The notes under the pieces are model-generated. The model saw only the letters and a program-made list of their open reading frames with translations. It did not search any database and was not told the DNA's origin. From Arachis hypogaea (Eukaryota > Streptophyta > Magnoliopsida > Fabales > Fabaceae), in the NCBI RefSeq assembly GCF_003086295.3, contig NC_092046.1:103147363-103211362 (forward strand): DNA of 64,000 nucleotides. Reading direction: 5' to 3'. This document shows, piece by piece, positions 11,517-20,561 of the stretch (positions are counted from its first letter, which is position 1; the number at the start of each line of letters is the position of its first letter). The position numbers were made by a program, and so were the translations under genes.

Positions 11517-12494
11517 TTATGGGGTCATCCATCCTTGGTCCTGACTTGTTATAGCCAGGACGTTTTCCTCTTCCGAGATTGATGGGTTTTGCAACATTTC
11601 CTGGATGAGGCTTCTATTGTTGCCCCCTGGTTTGGTGCTGGCTAGTTTTGAGAGTGCATCAGCTCGGGCATTTTGTTCGCGGGGTATGTGGCAGATCTTA
11701 TATTCCCCGATTTGTCCGAGTAGTTCCTTGGTTTTATCCAAATATTTTTTCATGGTGGGGTCTTTGGCTTGGTAGCTCCCTATTATTTGTGATGTGACCA
11801 CTTGTGAATCACGGTAAATGTTGAGTTTTTGAGCTCCGACCTCTTTAGCCAGCTTCAAACCAGCTAATAATGCTTCATATTCCGCTTGGTTATTGGAGGC
11901 CGGGAACCCGAACTTAAGGGAGAGCTCAACTTGGGTTCCTTGGTTGCTTTCTATTATCACGCCTGCGCCGCTTCCAGTTTTATTTGAGGAACCGTCCACG
12001 TAGAGATCCCATTCTGTGGGAGTTTCCAGGGTATCTGTGAATTCTGCGATGAAGTCGGCCAGATACTGTGACTTGATGGCTGTCCGGGCTTCGTATTGGA
12101 GGTCGAATTCTGACAACTCGACTGCCCATTGTAGAATTCTGCCTGCTAAATCTGTTTTCTGCAATATTCCTTTTATGGACTGGTTAGTTCTAACTTTAAT
12201 GGTGTGAGCCTGGAAGTACGGGCGGAGTCGTTGAGATGTTAGGATGAGAGTATAGGCAATTTTTTCTATTTTCTGGTAGTTCAGCTCGGATCCCTGTAGT
12301 GCTTTACTAATGAAGTAGACGGGTTGTTGCCCATTTTCGTCTTCTCTGACTAGTGCTGAGGCTATCGCCCGGCTTCCTACTGCGAGATATAATATGAGTG
12401 GTTCTCCTTTTCGTGGTCGAGATAGGATAGGTGGCTGTCCTAAGAACTCCTTGAAGTCTCGGAAAGCTTGCTCACATTTTGTCGTCCATTCGAA
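11517..12494 (-). pseudogene. Tat RNase H region, copy B
   Basis: The 215-residue frame 12164-11517 is a complete RNase H type I domain. The acidic residues are D57 (YVDGSS), E95 (QAEYEALL), D119 (YRDSQ) and D169 (NARADALS). This is the second RNase H acquired by the Tat lineage. The preceding connection segment (12165-12494) follows a frame break shared with copy A at AAGGGAAAATAG, which ends the RT frame in both copies. The shared defect shows that A and B descend from an already broken element. Confidence 0.87.
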
Positions 12495-13240
12495 CTATTT
12501 TCCCTTTCTTAAAGTAGCATAGAAGGGGAGAGATTTTATCGCAGCTCCTGCTAAGAATCGGGATAGGGCGGCTAGTCTCCCGTTGAGTTGTTGTACTTCT
12601 TTGACACAGGTTGGGCTCTTCATGTTGAGTATAGCTTGACATTTTTCTGGATTTGCTTCAATTCCCCTTTGTGTGAGCATGAAGCCTAAGAATTTGCCTG
12701 CTTCAACTACGAAGGTGCATTTCGCGGGGTTGAGTCGCATGTTATGCTTCCTTATAGTGTCAAACACTTGAGCCAGGTCAGATAATAGTGTATCTTCGCT
12801 TTGTGTTTTTATCAACATGTCGTCCACATAGACTTCCATGATTTTTGTGATGTGATTCGAGAAGACTTTATTCATTAGCCTTTGATAGGTAGCTCCCGCG
12901 TTCTTGAGACCAAAAGGCATCACGATGTAGCAGTAGTTCACCTTTGGTGTTAAGAACGAGGTTTTTTCTTGATCTGGTGGATACATGGGAATTTGGTTGT
13001 ATCCCGAATAGGCGTCCATAAACGAGAGGTATCTATATCCAGAAGAAGCATCTACCAGGGCGTCATTACTTGGTAGTGGGTATGGATCTTTTGGGCAGGC
13101 TTTGTTAAGATCGGTGTAATCAGTACACATGCGCCACTTCCCGTTTGATTTTTTCACCAAGACGACGTTGGCTAGCCATAGTGGGTACTTGACTTCTCAT
13201 ATGAATCATGCCTCCAGTAACGTTTGTACTTGTTCGTTCT
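12495..13240 (-). pseudogene. Tat reverse transcriptase, copy B
   Basis: The open frame 13160-12495 covers most of RT: WRMCTDYTDLNKACPKD, the first catalytic aspartate in LSFMDAYSGY (residue 49 of this frame) and the active-site box YVDD (111-114), then LNPAKCTFVV and FLGFMLTQRGI. RT copies the genomic RNA into DNA in the virus-like particle. The N-terminal entry segment is in the upstream gag-protease frame; a frameshift near 13200-13236 separates them. The downstream end is closed by the shared frame break at 12495. Confidence 0.9.
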
Positions 13241-15591
13241 GGTCCGAGTTTTCTTCGCTTCTGCTGTACCGGCTGAGATCCTGGATAGACCGCTAACTTG
13301 TGGCACATTAGCTTAGGGTCTATGCCTGGCATGTCTGCGGCTTTCCATGCGAAGAGATCGACATTATCTCGTAAGAATTGTATCAGTAATTCTTTTGAGT
13401 CTCTTCTTAGGACCGTGCCGATATTAGTCGTTTTGTCCGAGGTGTCTCCAATCTGAACCTTCTCTACCTCACCTTCTGGGTGTGGACGGAGTTCTTCTCG
13501 ATGCTGAGCTCCGCCAAGCTCAATTGTATGAAACTTTTCTCCTGTGCCTTTGAGGTTTAAGCTCTCGTTGTAACAGCGACGTGCCGTCTTTTGATCTGCT
13601 TTTATCGTGGCTATCCCTTCTGTAGTTGAGAATTTCATGCATAGATGCAGAGTTGAGACTATTACACCGAGTTGATTGAGTGTTGTCCGACCTATGAGCG
13701 CATTATAGGCTGAACTTACGTTGACCACAATGTAGTCTATTTTGAGGGTTCTAGTTTGGTTTCCTTTTCCAAAAGTAGTGTGTAGCGATACGTATCCCAA
13801 TGGTTGCATCGGAGTGTCTCCTAGTCCAAACAGATTGTTCGGGTATGCTTTAAGTTCCTTTTCATCTAAACCGAGCATGTCGAAAGCCGTTTTGAATAAG
13901 ATGTCGGCAGAACTCCCTTGGTCTACTAGTGTGCGGTGTAGATTGGCGTTTGCCAGTACAACAGTGATGACCATGGGATCGTCATGTCCCGAGATGATGC
14001 CGGATGCGTCCTCTTTAGTAAATGTTATCGCCGGGAGGTCGGGTGCTTCCTCCTTTCCCTCGACATGATATACTTCTTTGAGATATCTTTTTCGGGACGA
14101 TTTGGAGATCCCACCTCCTGCGAATCCGCCGTGTATCATGTGGACGTGTCTTTCTGGTGTCCGAGGTGACCGTTCAGCTCGTCCATCATCTTCGTCTCTT
14201 CGTCTTTTTCTTTGGTCATCATCCCGGGTGGCCAGAAATCGATCTAATTTTCCTTCTCTTACCAATTTTTCTATGATATTTTTCAAGTCGAAGCATTCGT
14301 TGGTAGAGTGCCCTCGAATTCGATGGTATTCGCAATATTCCTTTCGATTTCCTCCTCCCCTTTTGCCTTTGAGTGGTCGTGCTGGGGGGATTTTTTCGGT
14401 ATGGCAGACTTCTTTGTACACGTCGACCAAGGATGCTTTGAGAGGAGTGTAGTTGTAGTACTTTTTGATTTTCTCACCCTGTCGATCTTCTTTCCTTTTG
14501 GAGTCCTTGTCTTTGTCTCGGTAGGAGGTTCCGAATTTTGAGGTTTCTCCTAGCCGAGCGTTCTCTTCCATGTTGATGTATTTTTCTGCTCGCTCCTGTA
14601 CTTCGTCTAAGGAGGTGGGATACTTTTTTGATATAGATTGGCTGAAAGGTCCCTCTCGTAAGCTATTAATAAGCCCCATGATGGCAGCCTCTGTTGGTAA
14701 ACTTTGTATGTCCATGCATGTTTTGTTGAATCTTTCCATGTAGTTGCGGAGGCCCTCCCGATCTCCTTGCTTGATCCCTAGCAAGCTGGGTGCGTGCTTG
14801 GCCTTATCTTTCTGGATAGAGAATCTGGCCAAGAACTTTTTGGCCAGGTCGTCGAAGTTTGAGATGGACTTCGGAGGTAAGTTGTCGAACCATCTGATCG
14901 CCGTTTTCGTAAGAGTTGTCGGAAAAGCTTTGCAGCGAACGGCATCTGAGGCGTCGGTAAGGTACATTCTGCTTCTAAAATTGCTGAGATGATGGTTGGG
15001 ATCTGTAGTGCCCTCATACAAAACCATATCTGGGAGCTTGAAATCCTTTGGGATTTTGGTCTTCATGATTTCCCTGGTGAATGGATTCTGTTCTTTGCGT
15101 GAATTTTCCTCAGGAGTGGTCCGAGGAGCTTTTGATTTGAGGTCGGCCTCTAACTGCTGTAGTTTTTCTTCTAGTTCTCGACGTCGCCGTACCTCTCTTT
15201 GTAGATCCTTTCCGATCTCTCGTTGTTGCTGGGTTTCTTTCACAAGTTGCTTTAAGCGATCTTGAAGTGCTTCCATAGCTCCCGGATTTGATGAGCTTTT
15301 GTTCCCGTTGGATTCCGGAGTATCCTTTAGCGTAGTGTTCGCGTTCTTGTGCGGCGTTCTGTTCTCCAGATCCGAGTCGTGGTCGTTGTCATGGCCGTCC
15401 GCCATGGTTTTGGGATGACTTTCAGGTTCCCCAGCAACGGCGCCAATGTTTCGAGGGTTACCTGAAACTAGAGGTCGATCTCGGATGAGATCTTCGGTAC
15501 TGGTCGGAGATGGTGTGTCCAGCTGGCTGGTGGCGGCCGGAGCTGTTGTGTCCGACTTGTTGGACTTGCTGCACTGCTGATCCTCGGCCAC
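13120..15591 (-). CDS. Tat gag-protease polyprotein (823-residue open frame)
   Basis: This is the longest intact frame in the window. The usual gag start is the ATG at 15403-15405 (residue 63, MADGHDND), but the frame is open upstream through the PBS into the LTR, to an ATG at 15591. From residue 1 at 15591: coiled coil about 104-153; capsid-like gag domain about 180-345 (LPDMVLYEGTTDP, IRWFDNLPP, FLARFSIQ, NYMERFNKTC); a variant zinc knuckle C420-X2-H423-X4-H428-X4-C433; aspartic protease with D557-Q-G-S-S and a flap-like ALIGRTTL at 631-638; start of RT from about 750. Histidine replaces the second cysteine of the usual CCHC knuckle, as is common in Tat gag proteins. The last 40 residues are out of frame after the RT frameshift. 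Confidence 0.9.
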   Translation of the reverse strand: MAEDQQCSKSNKSDTTAPAATSQLDTPSPTSTEDLIRDRPLVSGNPRNIGAVAGEPESHPKTMADGHDNDHDSDLENRTPHKNANTTLKDTPESNGNKSSSNPGAMEALQDRLKQLVKETQQQREIGKDLQREVRRRRELEEKLQQLEADLKSKAPRTTPEENSRKEQNPFTREIMKTKIPKDFKLPDMVLYEGTTDPNHHLSNFRSRMYLTDASDAVRCKAFPTTLTKTAIRWFDNLPPKSISNFDDLAKKFLARFSIQKDKAKHAPSLLGIKQGDREGLRNYMERFNKTCMDIQSLPTEAAIMGLINSLREGPFSQSISKKYPTSLDEVQERAEKYINMEENARLGETSKFGTSYRDKDKDSKRKEDRQGEKIKKYYNYTPLKASLVDVYKEVCHTEKIPPARPLKGKRGGGNRKEYCEYHRIRGHSTNECFDLKNIIEKLVREGKLDRFLATRDDDQRKRRRDEDDGRAERSPRTPERHVHMIHGGFAGGGISKSSRKRYLKEVYHVEGKEEAPDLPAITFTKEDASGIISGHDDPMVITVVLANANLHRTLVDQGSSADILFKTAFDMLGLDEKELKAYPNNLFGLGDTPMQPLGYVSLHTTFGKGNQTRTLKIDYIVVNVSSAYNALIGRTTLNQLGVIVSTLHLCMKFSTTEGIATIKADQKTARRCYNESLNLKGTGEKFHTIELGGAQHREELRPHPEGEVEKVQIGDTSDKTTNIGTVLRRDSKELLIQFLRDNVDLFAWKAADMPGIDPKLMCHKLAVYPGSQPVQQKRRKLGPERTSTNVTGGMIHMRSQVPTMASQRRLGEKIKREVAHVY
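15427..15445 (-). promoter_or_regulatory. tRNA-Asp primer-binding site (copy B)
   Basis: On the minus strand it reads TGGCGCCGTTGCTGGGGAA, complementary to the 3' end of plant tRNA-Asp with one mismatch (T for C). It lies one base from the LTR edge at 15447. It primes minus-strand DNA synthesis. Confidence 0.93.
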
Positions 15592-15987
15592 CGGAGGGTG
15601 GGGGGTACCTGCAAGAGACTCCGATGCTTAAGTTAGCACGGGTATTAAGCAGGTTTTATGTAGAATCAGAGGATGAGTTATACCTGGGTACTCCAGTGTA
15701 TTTATAGTAGTGTGGGCTGACCTTTCTGATAAGATAAGTTAGTTATCTTATCTTATCTTATCCTGTTTTGGACGAAGTCAGCTTATCTTCAAGGGAACCG
15801 CCTTTGTCTCTATAGGCTGGGATTGCCTTTGGATTTGGGTCGTGTTCCTCTATTTAGGCTCTTTATTGGGCTTTCCTGTCGATTTGGCCGAGCTCTTTTA
15901 GAAGAGGTCGGGTAGTCTGACCTGAAGAGGTCGGTCGCTGTGTCGCCGATCATCCCGGGTCGGATAGCTCGACCCAGGGTATGAACA
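15447..15987 (-). mobile_element. 5' LTR of Tat copy B (541 bp)
   Basis: The minus strand begins TGTTCATACCC and ends CCCTCGAAACA next to the PBS. It is the same length as the F LTR (54677-55217). It contains a TATA box TATAAATA (minus strand, 15706-15699), preceded by an inverted pair of GATAAG runs (15728-15762). The predicted transcript start, about 30 bases beyond the TATA box, leaves an ATG at 15591 inside the transcribed part of the LTR. Confidence 0.93.
15728..15762 (-). promoter_or_regulatory. Inverted GATAAG cluster upstream of TATA
   Basis: GATAAGATAAG is followed by its inverted form CTTATCTTATC after a short spacer, about 25-60 bases upstream of the TATA box. GATAAG is the plant I-box motif. 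All four Tat LTRs in the window have this arrangement, so it is probably the core enhancer. Confidence 0.6.
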
Positions 15988-17040
15988 ATACCATTCATCA
16001 AGCTCTCCAACAAATGCCCTCATACATTAAGTACATGAAGGAGCTGCTGACCAGGAAAAGCTCACTCAAGGGAAGGCAAACAATAGTGATGAATAAGGAG
16101 TGCAGTGCTCTCATTCAACCAGAGTTACCTACAAAAATGGAAGGACCCAAGGAGTTTTCACATCCCCTGTGCATAGGAGACACACTAATTGATAAGGGAC
16201 TCTGTGATTTGGGAGCAAGTATTAATTTAATGCCTCTATCTCTCATGAAGAAGCTACAGATCAATGAGCTAATGCCCACAAACGTAGTCATTAGGCTGGC
16301 TGACAAAACTCAAAAACAAGCAGTAGGAGTGGTTGAAAACGTGTTGGTGAAGGTTGGGACTACTTCCTTCCCACAGACTTTGTCATATTGGAAATGGAAG
16401 AGAGTCATCTTCACCTAATCATATTGGGAAGACTATTCCTAGCTATAGCCAGAGCGCTCATAGATGTGGAGTGAGGAGAGCTAATACTGAGGATACATGA
16501 TGAACAACTCGCATTCAATGTCTTCAAACCCTCACAAGAAGCAGATCAGGAAAACAAGGAACCAAGGGGAGAGCACGACAAAGCACTGGTGGAAGAAACA
16601 AGCATTGAAACACAAGCTGTACACCTGGGAATCCCTTTGGTTGATGAGCAAGACAGTCAGAAGTTGTCACAGCTAAAGGAAAACCAGGAGGAACCTAAAC
16701 CACCAGAGTCATATGAGACCAGCAACAAAATTTCATTGGAAAAAGAGGCCATAAAGAGCATGGCAACATCAAAAGAAACAAAGAAGAAGGCATCAAGGAG
16801 ATGGAGGAACAAGAAGATCCCTACAGAGAATTTTTCTCCAGGGAAAAAGGTGATCTCAGCTTATTTCCCAGTTATCCCACCTCATCTCCCCACCATCCCA
16901 TCTCAGCTACCTAAAGTTTTCACCATCAACAGAATTCTCTCCTTAGAACATGTGGAGATCCTTGATGAAGCCAATGGAGATAGATTTACTGCCGGGGGGG
17001 GGGGGAGATTTGAAACATTACCAACCACCTTGACAAAGTC
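15988..17040 (+). pseudogene. Gag-pol remnant: protease plus integrase C-terminus (element 2)
   Basis: The segment encodes an aspartic protease with DLGASINLMP (active-site D-L-G in place of D-T/S-G) and LADKTQKQAVGVVENV. A frameshift near 16366 follows. From about 16800 a basic segment begins with RRWRNKKIP and continues FSPGKKVISAYFP, LPKVFTINRILSLEHVEILDE and NGDRF. This second part resembles the C-terminal domain of Athila integrases, not RT. The frame collapses at a run of nine G around 16994. The element 3 counterpart is 44403-45449. Confidence 0.75.
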
Positions 17041-17916
17041 AGAACGTCAAGCTAGTGATGCTAAAGAAGCGCTTCATAGGAGGCAACCCATGTTTTATAT
17101 GCTTTTAAAGTAGTTAATAATGCAAGGTTCATGAATTCCAAATCAACTTTGACATATACTTGAATGAATCCTTTTATGCAGCACATAGTGAAGAACAAGT
17201 TTGGTGTTCAAGGCATACTAAGAGAGCATAAATGCAATTCATATCATGTCACTCTTAAAGCCTTGAACAAAACTTTGTACACCACATGGCCACAAACTAA
17301 GTTTGGTGTCACCATTGTTGCATACATGGACAATTAAATAGTCAGTTAGTTTGCATTCATGAGTAGCACTTAGTTAGTTAGAAACACAAAAAAAACTTTA
17401 AAAAGTAGTTATCCCATTTTTTTTTAAATTTTGCCGCCACTATCCACAAATTCATTAATCATATTCCTTTTGTAGGAGAATTGATGGGATAATTGAAGGA
17501 GGAGGGTTCGGCCACTTCAAAAGGAGAGGACTATACACATGTCTTCAAGGGGAATGCATTGGAAAATGTTGCCATGCAACATTGAAAGAATGACACGCTT
17601 GGAAATCGAACCAACCCCATCGTAAAGTTGATGATCCTTGTGCTCATCCCATGCTAAACCCCATCCGTTCATTATACACCCACTCCATCAATCCACACAT
17701 TTCATTTACTCACCACTTCCCTATATAAGTAGTTCTTATTCCGTACCCCCTTCACATTCCAATCTCATTCTCTGTAATTCCCACTTTCGGCACCCAACTC
17801 CTCTTACCCCATCAAAAGCACTCTCACCCACTCCCTTAACTATACCCTATCCTAACCCGGCCGAATTCCACCACCTATCCATACCCTTCAACACCTTCAC
17901 ATCTCAAAAGTCACTT
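17041..17916 (+). other. Spacer with internal TATA box before ORF2 (element 2)
   Basis: Non-coding. It contains two copies of an AAGTTTGGTGT motif (17197-17209 and 17299-17310) that recurs immediately before the 3' LTR. TATATAAG lies at 17722-17729, 195 bases before the ORF2 ATG. Element 3 has the same TATA at 46156-46163. Confidence 0.6.
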
Positions 17917-19482
17917 ATGGCATCATCAAGCTCCAAAAGGCGAAAAGGAAAGACAACAGTGGAGAGCACTCCTTTTGACGAAGGAAGGTTCAAGACCACT
18001 TTCCATGAGCTTCAATTCGAATATATCAAGCACAAGAAAGTATTGCCAGAGCTGACATTCCAATTCAACTATGATGAGTGTCCGCAGATTGGAGAAAAGA
18101 TTGAATAGAGGGGTTGGCAAGAGCTCACGAACCCAGAAATAAGAATAAATGCAAATCTTATTAAAGAGTTCTATGCTAATGTAGCTAGAGAAGACAATAC
18201 CAAGGCTCCTACCTTCAAAAGCTATGTGAGAGGAATAGAAGTGGACTTCGGTCCCAATGCTATAATGAGGACTCTTCGTCTGAAATCACAACCCTCTGAC
18301 AAGCCAAGTTATCAAGCAAGAATAAGTAATGGCCCCGATAATGATGAGCTTGAAGAGATTGTGAATGACATGTGTGTCATAGGATCAGATTGGGAAAGGT
18401 ATTCGGATAAGAGGCCACGATTCATCAGAAGAGGAGATCTTATCCCGGAAGCCAAGGGATGGTCTGAGCTCGTGAGAAGATCTATCCTCCCAGCCTCAAA
18501 CAATTCTGAAGTCAACATTGCTCGAGCTACCATGCTACATTGCATTATGAGCGGTGGAGACATCAATGTACATGAAATTATAGCTGAAGGAATCCAAGAA
18601 GTAGCCGAAAAAAGTGATCCGAGCGCTCGGCTTTTGTATCCCAGCACCATCACGAGACTATGTAAGAAAGCCAAGGTGATCTTCGAAGACAGCAATCCCC
18701 ATTGGGTAAACCCTGGGAGGTTAGTTACGCTCCAGCTTATAACTTATGTGGCACCCGCCCAACAACAAAGAAGGCCTCAAATAGGGAAAAGAACATCACA
18801 AGAAGGACCTCACCAAGAAGAATCTCATCAAGAAGAATACCAGCAAGAAGAGTACTATGATCCAACCAATATAAATCTGGGCCACATTCAAGGAGTCATT
18901 GAGGACTTGGCAAGGAGATATATGGAAGGGCAAGAGCAACAACTACACCTTCAATCCTAATGGATGGATCGTCAGGAAGAACTACTTGCTAACTGGATGA
19001 ATCAACAGGGAGAGTGGCAGAAACAACAAATGGAGTAGCAACAGGAACACTACTCCCAGCTCACTCAAGCCATCAATCAAGTGACTGAAAAGCAAGAGCG
19101 TCAAGATAAATGCCTTCAAGAACTCAACCGACGTCAGCTAGCTCAGACGAAAGCATTCAATGAGTTTAGCGTGCTTAATGAAGGACAGCAACTACATAGG
19201 GAAGAGTTCAACATAAACACTCAAGCCAAGTTGAACTATATGTCTGGGCATATGCATAATTTGCACTCTACAATCCCTAGGTATGATACAGTCCAAAAAG
19301 ATCTAACAGAACAAGAGGAAATGAAGGTGAAACAGCAGAAGGAAACATTGAAAAAGAAGATGGAAGATGCTGGCTTCTGGAAAAAGTTGATGAGAAAAAG
19401 CAAGGGAAGTGGGGGTTCAAGCACTCAAGAAAGACACAAAGAGGACAAACAAGAGGGAGAGCATGAGCACCCCCATGAGTAA
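17917..19482 (+). pseudogene. ORF2, plant transposon protein domain (element 2)
   Basis: The 521-codon frame starts at the ATG 17917-17919 (MASSSSKRRKGK) and is interrupted by in-frame stops at 18106 (TAG), 18958 (TAA) and 19036 (TAG). The N-terminal half (FKSYVRGIEVDF, EIVNDMCVIGSDWERY, LVRRSILPASNNSEVN, GGDINVHEIIAEGIQE) matches the family annotated in plants as putative plant transposon protein (I recall Pfam PF20167). It occupies the position of the env-like ORF of Athila elements. The C-terminal half is glutamine/glutamate-rich and predicted coiled coil, ending in a basic tail (GFWKKLMRKSKGSG). No signal peptide or membrane segment is visible. Function is unknown. Confidence 0.8.
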
Positions 19483-20561
19483 AAGGTGGTGGAGTTCCCT
19501 CATTGTCCTATCTTTTTCAAGTTTTAAATAAGGAAAATCATGTATGAAATAGAACATGTTTCCATGGTAGTTTAGGATTTTCAATTCTGCCTTTAAGTTT
19601 GCATTGCTTAGGTCTATGCTTGCTAGTCTAATGTCACTGCTGCATTTTCACCTTGCTCACTTGTATGCTTGTCCTTTAAGTCAAATAAAAAGAGATATTA
19701 TGAAAGACCAAAGTGATGTTCAATTTATGGAGTAAGTTCTTAAGCTTGTGGTGTAGTAATTACTTAGCTAAGTTGGTTCACCAACAAGGTAGGAAGGCAA
19801 CTATTTGTCCTGAAACATATACTTGAAACAAAACCCATGAGACTAGCTAAATAACAAGATCCTAATAAGAAAAAGGGAAAGAAAAATGAAAGTTGAGAAA
19901 TAAAGAAAAAGAGTAAGAAATAAGGCTAGGCACCAAGGGTTGAATCTTGAGGCATGTGTCTGTGGTGCTCCTGTATAAAGGATATGCTTGGATGAATAAG
20001 CTCTCAGGGGTGCCTTATCACTTGGTAACTTGGGTTAACTAACCCAAGATTATCAGCTGAAAGTCCACTATCAAGAGTAACCTTTGCTACAGAACACTTA
20101 GTAACCCAAAGAGGTGCTGGACACCAAGGTCTCAAGTAAAAAAATAACAAACCATGTGCCTGTGGTGTGTATGTATGGGGGAAAGAGACTTGAGGGAGTA
20201 AGTCCTTAGGGGTGCCTTAACACCCAGCACCTTGGACCAACTGGTTTGGGAGTGCTGGCTGAAAGCTTATCTTAAAGAGTCGCCCCCTCACAAAGCACCT
20301 AGTCTAAGAACACAATTAAACCATGAAAAGACAAAGGGATCAATGAATAAAAGTCTCAAATGGAGCAATCAAGTGAGTATTCTAGGGCATGATAAAGGTC
20401 TGAAAGCCAGTGAAGGAATGAACCTAAGTTGCTATGCATGAAACCCCATAAAACCAAGGACATGACTTCCACAATAATGACTCATTTCTCTTGTCATTTC
20501 ATTCATCATTCTCATGTTTCAGTACTTGCTTAGGGACAAGCAAGCTTTAAGTTTGGTGTTG
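19483..20561 (+). other. Spacer between ORF2 and 3' LTR with a two-unit direct repeat (element 2)
   Basis: About 1.08 kb of non-coding sequence. Two diverged units of about 180-190 bases (19928-20110 and 20112-20295) share CACCAAGG, CTTAGGGGTGCCTTA and GGCTGAAAG. The last 13 bases, AAGTTTGGTGTTG at 20549-20561, abut the LTR and occupy the plus-strand primer position. Element 3 has the same organisation at 47836-48921. Confidence 0.7.

Larger units (their letters stand above)
6818..15987 (-). mobile_element. Tat-type Ty3/gypsy retrotransposon, copy B
   Basis: This minus-strand element has its 5' LTR at 15447-15987, PBS at 15427-15445, gag-protease, RT, RNase H and integrase down to 10299. A tandem-repeat region (9061-9760) follows, then a gene on the opposite strand (6818-8654). 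The 3' LTR is lost in the gap. The right LTR edge ends ...TATGAACA at 15987. The adjoining ATACCATTC matches the uninterrupted protease region of element 3 (44428 onward), so B inserted there; ATACC is the likely target-site duplication, its partner being out of sight. At least three frameshifts, in RT, after RT and in integrase, disable it. Confidence 0.93.
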
